From Gemmatimonadaceae bacterium (GTDB taxonomy: Bacteria > Gemmatimonadota > Gemmatimonadetes > Gemmatimonadales > Gemmatimonadaceae): a DNA stretch of 64,000 bases. Location: positions 1-64,000 of the forward strand of contig DASXKV010000025.1 of NCBI GenBank assembly GCA_036496605.1, in the 5' to 3' direction. Positions 43,809-54,862 of the stretch are shown one piece after another (the first letter of the stretch is position 1; each line of letters begins with the position of its first letter). The notes beneath the pieces are model-generated. The model worked only from the letters and a program-made list of their open reading frames with translations. It was not told the DNA's origin and searched no databases. Made by a program: the position numbers and the translations under genes.

Positions 43809-43848
43809 TTGACAGGAACAGCGATGCAAGACATAGATAGTCTATGTC
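43809..43848 (+). promoter_or_regulatory. Promoter and palindromic operator of padR; probably leaderless
   Basis: A perfect -35 TTGACA (43809-43814) is followed 17 nt later by a CATAGA -10-like hexamer (43832-43837). A perfect 8-bp inverted repeat, GACATAGA-TAG-TCTATGTC, spans 43830-43848, covering the -10 and the padR ATG at 43844. Transcription would start at or near the A of that ATG, and no Shine-Dalgarno is present, so a leaderless mRNA is likely. PadR binding to this palindrome (autoregulation) is inferred from position. Confidence 0.65.
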
Positions 43849-44179
43849 CTCGAGCAAACGCGACCTGCTGCCCGGCACCCTGGACCTGCTGATCCTCAAG
43901 ACCATCAGCGCGTCTCCGATGCACGGGTACGGCATCGCACAGCACATCAAGCGCCTCTCGCGCGATGTGCTCCAGGTGGACGAAGGCTCACTCTATCCGG
44001 CCCTCCAGCGCCTGCGCCAGCGCAGATGGCTCAATGCCGAATGGGGGCAAACGCCTAACAACCAGCGGGCGCGCTACTACACCATTACCGCAAAAGGCCG
44101 CGAGCAGATCGGCGAGCAAGAGGCGGGCTTCGACGAAATCGTCGTGGCCATCCGGCGCGTATTGCGAGGCGCCACGTGA
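43844..44179 (+). CDS. PadR family transcriptional regulator
   Basis: A 111-aa winged-helix repressor. The PadR core is clear: [20 protein letters not shown], then [12 protein letters not shown], the recognition and wing region [20 protein letters not shown], and [12 protein letters not shown]. It is short in the C-terminal dimerisation helix, like other PadR partners of ADOP permeases. Its stop overlaps the GTG start of the permease gene by four bases, so translation is coupled. It probably represses its own operon through the palindrome that covers its start codon; the inducer is unknown. Confidence 0.93.
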   Translation: MSSSKRDLLPGTLDLLILKTISASPMHGYGIAQHIKRLSRDVLQVDEGSLYPALQRLRQRRWLNAEWGQTPNNQRARYYTITAKGREQIGEQEAGFDEIVVAIRRVLRGAT

Positions 44180-46887
44180 ATCTGACCGAAGCATGGAACC
44201 GCCTCCGCGACCGTCTGCGTCGCGAGCGGCTCACGTCGGAGCTCGATGAGGAGCTGCGCTTTCACCAGGCCATGCTGGAGCGCGACCAGCCCCCAGGGCT
44301 GGCGAGGCTGGCGTTAGGCAACGCCACGTCTCACAAGGAGCGCGCCCGCGACCTGTGGAGCCTGGGCTGGGTCGACGACGTGCTACAGGATCTTCGCTAC
44401 GCGGCGCGCGGTCTGCGTGCCAGGCCCGGCTTCACCCTCGCGGTCGTGCTCACGCTGGCTCTCGGCATCGGCGCGAACGCCGCGATCTTCTCGATCGTCG
44501 ACCGGCTGCTCTTCCGGCCGCCGCCGATGCTCGCTCATCCGGCGCTGACCAATCGCATCTATGTCGCGCAAAGCGATCGCGGGCGGGAAGGCGTATGGCC
44601 GGGAATGGCGTACGCGCGCTATCTGGATTTCACGCGTTCGACAACGTCCTTCGTGCGAACGGCGGCGTTCACCACGCAGACGCTCGCCGTCGGTGTGGGT
44701 GACGAGGCGCGCGAGATGCCGGTGGCAGCCGTGAGCGCGAGCTTCTTTGGTTTCTTCGACGCCGCACCTGCACTCGGCCGCTATTTCACCGCGCGCGAGG
44801 ATGCAGCACCGACTGGAACGCCCGTCGTCGTTCTCAGCCACGTGCTCTGGGAGGTTCGCTTCGGCGGACGGTCGGACGCACTCGGCGCGTCGTTCCAGAT
44901 CGGTCCGACTATCTATACCGTAATCGGCGTCGCCCCGGCAGGATTCGCGGGTCTCTCGCCGACGCAGCCGGCAGCGGCATACATCCCCATCAGCACGTAC
45001 GCCGCGAGCTCGGGATTCCAGGGCAGCCCGGGCGACGAGTGGTGGCAGACGTACCACTGGAACTTCGCGCAGATGATCGCCGAGCGGAAACCGGGGGTGG
45101 CCGTCGCCGAGGCAAACGCTGATCTGAACAACGCGTACCGGCGCAGCTACGCGGTGCAGCGAGACATCAGCCCGGACATTCCGCCCATCAAGCTTGCGCG
45201 CCCGCGCACGATCGTCGCGTCGGTTCTCGCCGAGCGTGGGCCTAACGAGAGCAAGGTCGGGAAGGTTGCGGCTCTGGTCGCCGCGATGGCGGTCGTCGTC
45301 CTGCTGATCGCCTGCGCGAACGTCGCCAACCTGCTGCTCGCGGGCGCGCTGCGCCGGCGCCGCGAGATCGCGGTTCGTCTTGCGCTCGGCGTGAGCCGCG
45401 CCCGTCTGATCGCGCAGCTACTCACCGAGAGTCTGTTGCTGGGATTGCTCGGCGGCGCGGCGGGGCTGGTCGTGGCGCAATGGGGCGGTGCGTTGCTCCG
45501 CTCGTCCTTCCTGCCTAACGACTCGTCGACGACCGTGATCGGGGATCCGCGTACGCTCATCGTCGCGGGAGCCGCGGCACTGATCGCGGGCCTGCTCACC
45601 GGGCTCGCGCCGGTGTGGCAGAGCCGTCGCGCGGATCTCGCGCACGACCTCAAGGCGGGCGCGCGGGAAGGAACGGGCACGCATCATGGCTCGCGCACGC
45701 GTGCCGTGCTGCTCGTCGTGCAGGGCGCGCTCTCCGTGGTGCTGCTCGTCGGCGCCGGCCTCTTCGTGCGCAGTCTGTGGCACGCGCGCGACCTGCGCCT
45801 CGGCTACGACGTGGATCCCGTGCTCGCCCTAGAGCTCAACATGCGCGGTGTGAAGCTCGACAGCGCGCATGCGGTCGTGCTGCGCCAGCAAGTCCTCGAC
45901 CGGGCGCAGTCTCTGCCCGGCGTCGAGCACGCGGCGCTCCACATCAGCATCCCGTTCTGGAGGACGTTGGACGGACGCAACGGCATCGGCGTGAACCTGC
46001 GCGTCGCCGGGATCGACTCCGTGGACCGCCTCGGTGAGTTCTACCTCGATGCCGTGACCCCCGATTACTTCGCGACGATGGGCACACGCATCCTTCGCGG
46101 CCGCGGCATCGGCAAGCAGGACGTGGCGAATGCACCCGGCGCGATGGTCGTGAGCGAGGCGATGGCGAAGGTGCTCTGGCCAGGCGCGGATCCAATCGGG
46201 CAGTGCGTGCGCATCATAACTTACTCAACAACGGGTAAGGAGGCGCTCTGCACGTACGTCGTGGGCGTTGCCGAGGACATCAAGAACGAGAGTCTGAGCG
46301 ACGACAAGGGCTATTACTATTATCTCGCCTTGGCGCAGTTCCTCCCGCAGCAGGCTGGCGTGTTCGTGCGACTGCACGGCGACGCGGCGGCGCAGGCGGA
46401 AGCAATCCGGCGCAGCCTGCAACCGCTGATGCCCGGCGCCTCGTATGTCACCGTCACTCCGTTGGCTGACGTGATCGGCAGCCAGATGCGCTCGTGGAAG
46501 CTCGGCGCCACGATGTTCGTCGCATTCGGCGCGCTTGCGCTCCTGCTGGCGGCTGTGGGGCTATACAGTGTGATCGCGTACAACGTGGTGCAGCGGACGC
46601 ACGAGTTGGGGGTCCGGATCGCGTTAGGCGGGCAGGTGGGTGACGTGGTCGCACTCGTGGTCGGCCAGGGGCTGCGGCTCGGCGTCGCCGGAATCGTGAT
46701 CGGCGGGATGATCGCATTCTCGGGCGCGCGCTGGCTGAAGCCGCTCCTGTTCCAGGAGTCGGCGCGCGACCCCGCGGTGTATGCGTTCGTTGGCGCCGTG
46801 TTGGTCGCGGTAGCGGTCATGGCGAGCTATGTCCCCGCGCGTCGCGCGGCGAGGGTCGATCCCAATATTGCACTCCGTGCCGAGTGA
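44176..46887 (+). CDS. ADOP family ABC transporter permease
   Basis: A 903-aa protein. The N-terminal 75 residues are a soluble helical ADOP head ([20 protein letters not shown]). Next are TM1 ([20 protein letters not shown]), a MacB-type periplasmic domain, FtsX domain 1 ([20 protein letters not shown]), a second periplasmic domain and FtsX domain 2, ending [15 protein letters not shown]. It starts with GTG overlapping the padR stop. No ATPase gene is adjacent. It probably contributes to export or envelope lipid/peptide handling under PadR control. Several CGTTAGGC/GCCTAACG octamers lie in frame, some forcing TTA leucine codons. Confidence 0.93.
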   Translation: MNLTEAWNRLRDRLRRERLTSELDEELRFHQAMLERDQPPGLARLALGNATSHKERARDLWSLGWVDDVLQDLRYAARGLRARPGFTLAVVLTLALGIGANAAIFSIVDRLLFRPPPMLAHPALTNRIYVAQSDRGREGVWPGMAYARYLDFTRSTTSFVRTAAFTTQTLAVGVGDEAREMPVAAVSASFFGFFDAAPALGRYFTAREDAAPTGTPVVVLSHVLWEVRFGGRSDALGASFQIGPTIYTVIGVAPAGFAGLSPTQPAAAYIPISTYAASSGFQGSPGDEWWQTYHWNFAQMIAERKPGVAVAEANADLNNAYRRSYAVQRDISPDIPPIKLARPRTIVASVLAERGPNESKVGKVAALVAAMAVVVLLIACANVANLLLAGALRRRREIAVRLALGVSRARLIAQLLTESLLLGLLGGAAGLVVAQWGGALLRSSFLPNDSSTTVIGDPRTLIVAGAAALIAGLLTGLAPVWQSRRADLAHDLKAGAREGTGTHHGSRTRAVLLVVQGALSVVLLVGAGLFVRSLWHARDLRLGYDVDPVLALELNMRGVKLDSAHAVVLRQQVLDRAQSLPGVEHAALHISIPFWRTLDGRNGIGVNLRVAGIDSVDRLGEFYLDAVTPDYFATMGTRILRGRGIGKQDVANAPGAMVVSEAMAKVLWPGADPIGQCVRIITYSTTGKEALCTYVVGVAEDIKNESLSDDKGYYYYLALAQFLPQQAGVFVRLHGDAAAQAEAIRRSLQPLMPGASYVTVTPLADVIGSQMRSWKLGATMFVAFGALALLLAAVGLYSVIAYNVVQRTHELGVRIALGGQVGDVVALVVGQGLRLGVAGIVIGGMIAFSGARWLKPLLFQESARDPAVYAFVGAVLVAVAVMASYVPARRAARVDPNIALRAE

Positions 46888-46910
46888 GAAGAGCCAGACT
46901 CCGCGCCGTC

Positions 46911-47760
46911 TCAGGTCATATCCACGTTGATGCGATAGTCCTGGCCTTCCCATCGCTGCTCCTCGGGATAGTACAGCGTGAAGTCCACTGCAGCGCCCGA
47001 CGAGAGCTCGCTCGTGTCGAGATCTGCTATCCATACGCCGAGTGTACCGGCGGCGCGGGCAGTCGTGTCGTGCCAAGTGCTCCACCCGTCACGCGACCAA
47101 TGCACCATCGCGGCACGGGTTGTCTGCACGCGCAGCGTGCGGCCTGCGCGCATGACGCGTGTCTTGTTGGCCGCGGACCAGATGGCATGGCGCGCTGTAA
47201 TTTTCTGCCGGACGTATCGCTCGTAGGGCTGGTCCGGCATGTCGAAGACCACGCCGTCGCGAAGCGAACGCACCAGTTTCACGTATTCAGCGTGCGCCCA
47301 GACGAGTGGCATCGCGCTGCCGCTCGGACGGCCATTGAGAAGCTCCCGCTCCGGCAAGTCGTCGCCGTCCCAGACCTGTTCCGGGAGCATCCCGCCGTCG
47401 CTCGTCTGCGCGCGCATGACGCCGAGCAGATGAACAGCCGCCTCCGGGCGACCACGTGCCAGCTCATAGTGCGCGCGCTCGCCGGCAAGCAGCGGCCAGC
47501 CGCGGCCAACCCCCACGCCGTCGAAGGGTGAACCGTCTTCGTGCTCGCCATAGCCGTCGTTGTTGTAACGGTACCATGTCGGCCCGGTCTTCGTGCGGCG
47601 GCACAGCAATGCGTCGATGACGCGCACCGTGTTGAGTATCCTTGGATCGTTCGCATCGCGAAGGCCGAAACGCACGAGCGCGAGCGCGTCGGGGCTGATC
47701 AGATTCTCGTATCGGATCTGGTCCGAGAGCGCGGTGACATGCTCTAGCCGCGGGCTCGGC
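46911..47760 (-). pseudogene. GH15 glucoamylase/glucodextranase-like gene, C-terminal fragment
   Basis: The frame encodes the C-terminal part of a GH15-type (alpha/alpha)6 catalytic domain: YENLISPDALALVRFGLRDA, WYRYNNDGYGEHEDGSPFDG, GVGRGWPLLAGERAHYELAR, GGMLPEQVWD and SAMPLVWAHAEYVKLVRS. A C-terminal beta domain follows, ending RWEGQDYRINVDMT. The N-terminal half of the catalytic domain is missing. The frame continues to 47966 but that part is unrelated to GH15 and includes a displaced DUF5674 fragment at 47762-47801. Truncated by rearrangement and probably inactive. It converges on the ADOP gene with 23 bp between stops. Confidence 0.75.
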
Positions 47761-47761
47761 C

Positions 47762-47801
47762 GCGATTGTTCGCTGACGGTCGGACGTTGATCATCGAGTC
47801 G
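47762..47801 (-). pseudogene. Displaced fragment of a DUF5674 gene
   Basis: These 40 bases match 48570-48609, the 3' part of the DUF5674 gene, at 37 of 40 positions in the same orientation. In the corresponding frame they read SDSMINVRPSANNRGRA and then a stop, like FDSMINVRPSQNNRSR of the intact gene. The fragment is out of frame with the GH15 remnant it adjoins, and marks a rearrangement junction. The remaining 47802-48153 stretch holds no convincing gene. Confidence 0.7.
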
Positions 47802-48153
47802 GACAACGTTATCCCGGCGCGTGCGGAGGAGGTCCGGGAGGAGCAGTGTGACAGTTCCAGTTCCGTCATTTTGAGATGCTAAACCCGGAATATCGAGTGT
47901 TAAGGCGTCGATTGTGACCGTTGTGTCACCCCGAGTGTTGTCGGGATGTGACTCATCGCAAGCCACCCGGCGAGGCTAAATTGAACGTCCTCGAAACTAT
48001 TGCAGATACACGAAGCTCCGCCACGCAGACGCTGCTGGCGACCCTGCGCAGGAAAGGACCCACATCAGGAACATGACTGAGCCAAGTCGCAATGGGCGCC
48101 TAGAGCGAAAGTCTACGCGTCTTTCACTAATTCGCTAGCAGCGATGAACGCTT

Positions 48154-48498
48154 CTAACTGCGCGCGTAGCGGGCAGCTGTCGCGAAGGCGAGGAAGTATC
48201 TCCGCAGACCGCGCGCTGAGTCAGGCGGAACTTTCTCATCGAAGAAGAGCCGGCAGAACTCTTCGCGTCCGCGGAGAATCTCGCGCCGTCGTGGACCGCG
48301 CCACCGGTCATCCGTCGCGGTGAGGTCGAACAACTCGAGCGCGCGCGCCAAGGCGCCGTCGAAGCGTGCGCGATTGTTCGAGTCGTGCGCGCGAATCGCG
48401 CGCTCGACTTCACTGCCTACGTTCGCCAGCTGTTCCATCAGCGTGAGCGTATGCCAACGTTGCGCCGTTGCGGCGTGAATGGGCGTCGTCTCACTCAT
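48154..48498 (-). CDS. Small helical protein partnered with DUF5674
   Basis: A 114-aa protein (TLTLMEQLANVGSEVERAIR, ALARALELFDLTATDDRW, LRRYFLAFATAARYAR) that is all-helical by composition, with no signal peptide. I recall this sequence type as an uncharacterised family but cannot name it. Its ATG overlaps the stop of the DUF5674 gene by four bases, so the two are translated together and probably act together. A toxin-antitoxin or regulatory pair is one possibility, but nothing in the sequence proves it. Confidence 0.8.
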   Translation of the reverse strand: MSETTPIHAATAQRWHTLTLMEQLANVGSEVERAIRAHDSNNRARFDGALARALELFDLTATDDRWRGPRRREILRGREEFCRLFFDEKVPPDSARGLRRYFLAFATAARYARS

Positions 48499-48854
48499 TG
48501 CACTGACACCAGTGTCTCGACGACGCGACGAATGCCCGCACGCGTGGCCTCGTGTTCGACATCTCGGCTGCGATTGTTCTGTGACGGCCGGACGTTGATC
48601 ATCGAGTCGAATTCGATCCAGTCTGGGCCGGACTCGCTCGGGTACAAGTTGATGCCCCAGAGGTCCGCTTGTCGCGAGCCATCCTCGAGCAGCAGCGCCT
48701 CTTCATCCGCATGCAGCTCGCCGCCCACTGCCATTACACCACGGGAGATGTCGACCACGGCCTTGACCATGTCGCCAAAACGTGCTTGCGCCATCGTAAC
48801 GAGTTCAGTGCGCGTGAGGCGCTCGCGGATGATGCGCATTTCAGATGGACTCAT
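48495..48854 (-). CDS. DUF5674 family protein
   Basis: A 119-aa protein from 48854 (MSPSEMRIIRERLTRTELVT); the internal ATG at 48839 (MRIIRERL) is an equally good family start. Characteristic segments: GDMVKAVVDISRGVMAVGGE, LHADEEALLLEDGSRQADLW, GINLYPSESGPDWIEFDSMI and NVRPSQNNRSRDVE. The conserved acidic and polar residues (HADEEALL, DSMINVRPS) suggest a binding or catalytic surface, but no activity is known to me. It forms a four-base-overlap pair with the downstream helical protein. It is divergent from a DHFR-like gene. Confidence 0.85.
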   Translation of the reverse strand: MSPSEMRIIRERLTRTELVTMAQARFGDMVKAVVDISRGVMAVGGELHADEEALLLEDGSRQADLWGINLYPSESGPDWIEFDSMINVRPSQNNRSRDVEHEATRAGIRRVVETLVSVQ

Positions 48855-49081
48855 GCCCGCATAAACTATCTCCGCGGGAGTGCCGCCGCGCGTGCGACTT
48901 CGAAAAAGCCGGATCTCGCTACTCACGTCTCGCTTCTGGATCTCGCCTTCGACGGCCTTGGGAGCTTTCCGTCGCCTAACGCCGCATCCGATGCGACGCA
49001 GTGTCGATTCTGGAAGTCCTCGTTCGTCGTGTCGATGTGATCCCCTGAACGCAGTCTCCACCCCTCGAAAGGAACATCGCA

Positions 49082-49678
49082 ATGTCGAAGGTTGTCGCAC
49101 TCATGTCCATGTCGCTCGACGGCTACGTCGCCGACCGCAACGATGGCGTGGCCGAAGTGTTCGACTGGTACTTCAGCTCGGGGGACGTCGAATTCAACAC
49201 CGGAGGGTCGGACCCCATGACGTTCAAGGTGTCCGCGCCGAGCGCCGAGCATCTTCGCGGTCTCTGGTCCGAACTTGGGGCCGTGCTCACCGGTCGACGC
49301 ACGTTCGAGGTCGCCGACGGCTGGAACGGAAGTCACGCTTGGGGACCGGCATTCGTACTTACTCACCACATACCCGCCGGATGGCCGCGACCCAACTCGA
49401 CTGTGCACTTCGTGACCGACGGCATCGAAAGCGCCGTGAAGCAAGCCAAAGCCGCTGCCGCCGGGAAGTCCGTTGGAGTCCATGGCGCCGACACCATCCA
49501 GCAGTTGCTGAATGCTGGTCTACTCGATGAACTCTCCATCGACATCGCGGCGGTTCTTCTTGGCTCCGGAGTTCGACTCTTTGAGCACCTCGCCGGCACG
49601 CCAGGCGTCCTTGGCAACCCGACGGTGATCGCGGGCGTCGGCGTTACACACCTGCGCTACCCAGTACGCAAGGCGTAG
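49082..49678 (+). CDS. Dihydrofolate reductase/RibD C-terminal domain protein
   Basis: A 198-aa protein with AAAGGAAC before the ATG. The family pattern is present: MSMSLDGYVADRNDGVAEVF (strand A and the SLDG motif), LGAVLTGRRTFEVADGW (nucleotide-binding helix), AFVLTHHIPAGWP, VGVHGADTIQQLLNAGLLDE (the GG/GA nucleotide loop) and GVRLFEHL. Members reduce pteridine- or pyrimidine-like substrates with NADPH, but the substrate of this subgroup is unknown. A frameshifted relative lies at 54112-54652. Confidence 0.9.
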   Translation: MSKVVALMSMSLDGYVADRNDGVAEVFDWYFSSGDVEFNTGGSDPMTFKVSAPSAEHLRGLWSELGAVLTGRRTFEVADGWNGSHAWGPAFVLTHHIPAGWPRPNSTVHFVTDGIESAVKQAKAAAAGKSVGVHGADTIQQLLNAGLLDELSIDIAAVLLGSGVRLFEHLAGTPGVLGNPTVIAGVGVTHLRYPVRKA

Positions 49679-49857
49679 TAGTCGTACGGCGCGACGGCTT
49701 CCCGAATGGACGCGCAATCCGCGCGGGCAGCAACCCCGTCGACCTCAATTCCGTCTCGGCGGTGCGCCTAACGACGGCAGAGGGGATTTCGAGATCAGTG
49801 CTCAGTCGTCACGATGACGCGGTGTGTGCTCACGAACTCCAACAACTTGGGAACGAC

Positions 49858-50382
49858 TCAGCGTACATAGTACTGATAACAGTCGCTCGTCAGCACAGCC
49901 ACTCCAGCCGTCGTCACGACGCGGAAGTGGATATCGAACGATGTGCCGACCGGATTCGTCACCACGCGAAAGAGGTCCTGCTTCGCTGTGCCGCGGTCGT
50001 CCGTGACAATGTCCTGTGGGGCGTTGCCCTCTCCGAGGGTGAGCCAGCCACTACTGGTACAGTTGCCGTCCACCACGCCGTCCACCGCGCGCTGTAGCTG
50101 GTAGTGCGCGTTCGGCGCGAGGTCGCGCACCCAAACGCCGAGGTCTATACGGGTCGCATCGTCGTTGGCTTGTCGGAACTTCACATGGCCAAATCCGTCG
50201 GCGCCTTCAGCTGGCCGGAGGATAGCCTCGAGATTGAAATTGGGGTTCACGCCATCGAGCTCTGCTGCCGTCGACGTCGCCCGCTCTACCATTGGAGGTC
50301 GTGGCGAGACCACGTCGTTCGAACGCGCACATGCGGCGAAGAAGAGCCATCCAGCGAGTTGACAAACCATATGCCGCTTCAT
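49858..50382 (-). CDS. Hypothetical lipoprotein
   Basis: A 174-aa protein when started at 50382 (MKRHMVCQLAGWLFFAACAR, lipobox FFAAC, GAGG upstream). The mature part has beta-type strands (NFNLEAILRPAEGADGFGHV, RIDLGVWVRDLAPNAHYQLQ) and two Cys (NCTSSGW and SDCYQYY near the end). The layout (charged/polar strand, VRDLAPNAHYQL) resembles small secreted beta-sandwich proteins. I do not recognise the family. Confidence 0.75.
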   Translation of the reverse strand: MKRHMVCQLAGWLFFAACARSNDVVSPRPPMVERATSTAAELDGVNPNFNLEAILRPAEGADGFGHVKFRQANDDATRIDLGVWVRDLAPNAHYQLQRAVDGVVDGNCTSSGWLTLGEGNAPQDIVTDDRGTAKQDLFRVVTNPVGTSFDIHFRVVTTAGVAVLTSDCYQYYVR

Positions 50383-50443
50383 CAATGCCTCGCTCGGTAA
50401 GAGAGGATGGTAGGGTCGGACCGGTGCGACACGAAGCGCCGAA

Positions 50444-50872
50444 TCACCCCGGCGCCGCACGATGGGATAGCGGTTCCGCCTCAGTCGCCCGTGGCGCGAC
50501 CAAGCGTCCCTGCGTCAGCAGTATCGTCGCTTCCCCCGTGGTCATCACATCATGCCGTCGCTGCTCGGTACCGGCATACGGCGACGCGTCTTCCGGTCGC
50601 TGCAGCTTGGGCTCCGGCGGCCAGGTGGCGATTCGGGTGAGCCAGGTCGCCAGAAACGCAGTGGCTACGCCGGTCAGAAGCGTCAGCAGCGGCGCCCGAA
50701 AGCTGAGTGGACCAATCGATCGCAGCAGCACACCGCCGGTGAGCGCACCGAGGCCGCCGGCGAGAAGATCGTAGACGGCGGGACCGCGGGTGAACGCCGT
50801 CAGCACACCAACGATCTTACCCGTCACGAGCCCCAGCAGGAGCAACATCACGAGCCACACGAGCATGTTCAT
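50444..50872 (-). CDS. GlsB/YeaQ/YmgE-like membrane protein
   Basis: A 142-aa protein with GAGGAA before the ATG. Three transmembrane segments: 3-24 (MLVWLVMLLLLGLVTGKIVG), about 35-55 (LLAGGLGALTGGVLLRSIGP) and about 60-80 (LLTLLTGVATAFLATWLTRI), with the GKIVG and GGLGALTGG signatures of transglycosylase-associated/YeaQ proteins. It has an unusual 60-residue soluble C-terminal tail rich in charge and Thr. These proteins are often stress-induced; the function is not known. A cold-shock protein gene is directly upstream. Confidence 0.8.
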   Translation of the reverse strand: MNMLVWLVMLLLLGLVTGKIVGVLTAFTRGPAVYDLLAGGLGALTGGVLLRSIGPLSFRAPLLTLLTGVATAFLATWLTRIATWPPEPKLQRPEDASPYAGTEQRRHDVMTTGEATILLTQGRLVAPRATEAEPLSHRAAPG

Positions 50873-50906
50873 CTCGATTCCTCGTTAGGTTTTATAGTGC
50901 GACCGC

Positions 50907-51137
50907 TCAGAGGCGCCGGACGTTCACGGTGAGGGGCCCACCGAGCCCTTCGAGCACCTCGAACGCAAGGCGAGTCCCTTCTTCGATCAGCCGCAGATCC
51001 TCGGCGCAGATGCTGGACTCGTCGAGCAAGCAATCCGGACCGCCGCCATCGCACGTGACGAAGCCATGACCCTTGGCCAAATCGAACCAGCGAACGGTGC
51101 CCGTTGCGTGCGGCAGTACGGCCGCATTGCTCGGCAT
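50907..51137 (-). CDS. Cold-shock domain protein (Csp type)
   Basis: A 76-aa protein when started at 51137, with GAGGAG upstream. It has the cold-shock domain RNP1-like segment GTVRWFDLAKGHGFVTCDGG (K-G-H-G-F-V instead of K-G-F-G-F-I), then DCLLDESSIC and LAFEVLEGLGGPLTVNVRRL. It is divergent from canonical CspA: the RNP2 VFVH motif is replaced by DCLLDES, so nucleic-acid binding may be altered. Two Cys (near 36 and 44) are unusual for the family. Confidence 0.82.
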   Translation of the reverse strand: MPSNAAVLPHATGTVRWFDLAKGHGFVTCDGGGPDCLLDESSICAEDLRLIEEGTRLAFEVLEGLGGPLTVNVRRL

Positions 51138-51329
51138 GCTACTCCTCGAGTGAGACGCGAGAAAAGAAAAGCCCGACACGCGAGGTGGCAGGCCCATTCG
51201 TATCTCGGCCGCGCGACGAGCGCGCGTATGTCGCATTGAAGTGTAGTGCACTACACGATAATCCGCAATGATGGGTTTAGCATATTATGAATCCGGACAT
51301 GCGCCATGTGAGCGTCACGCGCCGTTCCG

Positions 51330-51908
51330 TTATTCCAGTCCGTTCGCGAGCCCGGACGCGGCCTCGACGTGCCGCCGAATGCTGAAGTTCCTTGGGTCGA
51401 TCACCGCCTGCAGCGCGCACCCGTGGACCAGGCTCACCGCGACGGCGGCGAGTCCATCCGCGCGAGTTCCTGGCCCAAGCGTCTCGCTGACGACGCGAAA
51501 CGCACGTCGATAGCCATCGAGACCGCCGACGACTCTCCTCCGGATCATCGCATCGCGGACTCCGAGCGCCCAGTATTCGAGAAAGAGCCGAAAGTGACGC
51601 GGATCACGCGACAGACGCTTCATCTCCGCACCCAGGAGCGCGCGCATTCGCTCCGCCGGCGACGTTAGGCGTGCGACCCCGGCAGAGATCCGGAGCACCG
51701 TGGTCGCCTCGAGTACTCGGTCGAGCAACGCCTCGACCAGCGCATCGCGACGGCTGAAGTGGAAGAGGACCGTTCCGTGGCTCACGTCAGCGCGCGCGGC
51801 GACCCCGCGCACCGTCAGCGCTTCGATGCCCTGTCGCACCGCAACTTCATACGCGGCGCGCAGGATATCCTTCCGACGGTGCTCTTCTGGCGCCTTCTGA
51901 CCCGGCAT
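51330..51908 (-). CDS. TetR family regulator, downstream of groEL
   Basis: A 192-aa repressor when started at 51908 (MPGQKAPEEHRRKDILRAAY). The N-terminal helix-turn-helix is classic TetR: GIEALTVRGVAARADVSHGT then VLFHFSRRDALVEALLD. The C-terminal ligand and dimer domain (MRALLGAEMKRLSRDPRHF) is BetI/TetR_C_6-like. It begins 40 bp after the groEL stop on the same strand, so it is probably the last gene of the groES-groEL-tetR operon. It is a candidate for binding the two TTGACCA-N2-TGGTCAA sites upstream of groES. Confidence 0.9.
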   Translation of the reverse strand: MPGQKAPEEHRRKDILRAAYEVAVRQGIEALTVRGVAARADVSHGTVLFHFSRRDALVEALLDRVLEATTVLRISAGVARLTSPAERMRALLGAEMKRLSRDPRHFRLFLEYWALGVRDAMIRRRVVGGLDGYRRAFRVVSETLGPGTRADGLAAVAVSLVHGCALQAVIDPRNFSIRRHVEAASGLANGLE

Positions 51909-51948
51909 GAGACTTCTCGTAACTACGTCGCTATGTGTTGCCGCCGCG

Positions 51949-53914
<1,966 letters not shown>

Positions 53915-53962
53915 GCGCGTGCCTCGCGGAGGGAGAAGACGGCGGCAGCGTCACGCCATGTA

Positions 53963-54013
53963 TTGACCAGTTGGTCAAGACCTAAGGATACCACATATTG
54001 ACCACATGGTCAA
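53963..54013 (-). promoter_or_regulatory. groESL promoter with two TetR-type operators
   Basis: Two near-identical palindromes, TTGACCAGTTGGTCAA (53963-53978) and TTGACCACATGGTCAA (53998-54013), are 35 bp apart. Read on the minus strand, the distal one supplies a -35 TTGACC (54013-54008). A 17-bp spacer leads to a -10 TATCCT (53990-53985), and the other palindrome covers about +6 to +21. This is a standard repressor layout. The 7-2-7 symmetry is typical of TetR operators, and a tetR gene ends the operon. No CIRCE (TTAGCACTC-N9-GAGTGCTAA) is present. Confidence 0.75.
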
Positions 54014-54111
54014 CAAGGCGTATGAATCGCGGTCGCGACGCGTATCGGCGAGAGTGTGCATTGGGCCGCCGGTACTTGTCCCGCCGTGAGCGCACTGACG
54101 CACCGGGCACG

Positions 54112-54652
54112 TCATCGCGTGTCCGGCGCTGTTCCGTTGTTCACGACGTATTCACTTTGGACGAGCCCGCTAGCGCAGTGACGCGTGGCAACATGTCTAA
54201 GCAGGACATCACGTGATACTTCGCCAAACAACGGGATTCCCGAGCCGATCAAGACCGGCACCCGAGTGACGATTAATCGCTGGATGAGACCCACCTCGAG
54301 AAATCGCTGAATAGTGATTCCACCGTCAACGTAGATGTGCTGTATCCCCCGCGCGCCAAGCGTGGCAACCACCTGCGCTGGGTGGCCCGTTAGGCGTTCG
54401 ACCACGGCCCCGCGTGGCGGAGGCGGAAGCTCGCGCGTCCTGAGCACGAAGACAGGCTTGTCGTACGGCCACTGCGGAAATGCGGCGATCGCGTCGAAGG
54501 TATTCCATGACCACGGCATCGACGCTGGCCATGAACTCGGTGTACCCGTGCGGCTCTCCGCCGCCCGGCGGAAGAAAATCGAACTCTCCGTTCGACCGCG
54601 CGATGAATCCGTCGAGGCTCGTGCCAACGAACACCGATGCTTTCACTGTCAC
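54112..54652 (-). pseudogene. Dihydrofolate reductase/RibD-like gene, frameshifted
   Basis: The N-terminal frame (GTG 54652) reads VKASVFVGTSLDGFIARSNG and DAVVM, the family start. Near 54510 the similarity moves to another frame: NTFDAIAAFPQWPYDKPVFV, GIQHIYVDGGITIQRFL and VLIGSGIPLFGEV, to the stop at 54112. The segment after VVM should read GRxTFE, so a few bases are missing there. It is a relative of 49082-49678. Decayed or affected by a consensus deletion. Confidence 0.75.
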
Positions 54653-54862
54653 ACGCGCTCGTCGAGCAGGGTGACCGCCGGGTCGGGCGCAACCGCTGGT
54701 GTGGATCGTTCTGGTATAGCTATGCCGTCATCGTCGACACGGTTGCCGGCATTCTCGTCGGCGCCGATGGCGTCGAGGCGCCGTGTCGTTATGCGCCAAT
54801 CGACGACAAGGGGACCAACACGGAGAATCGGCGCTCGGGATCGCATGACCGAACCCTCCGGT

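Noticed and set aside
53915-54111. CIRCE element upstream of groES
   Set aside because: No TTAGCACTC-N9-GAGTGCTAA-like sequence is present; the palindromes found are of the TTGACCA-N2-TGGTCAA type.
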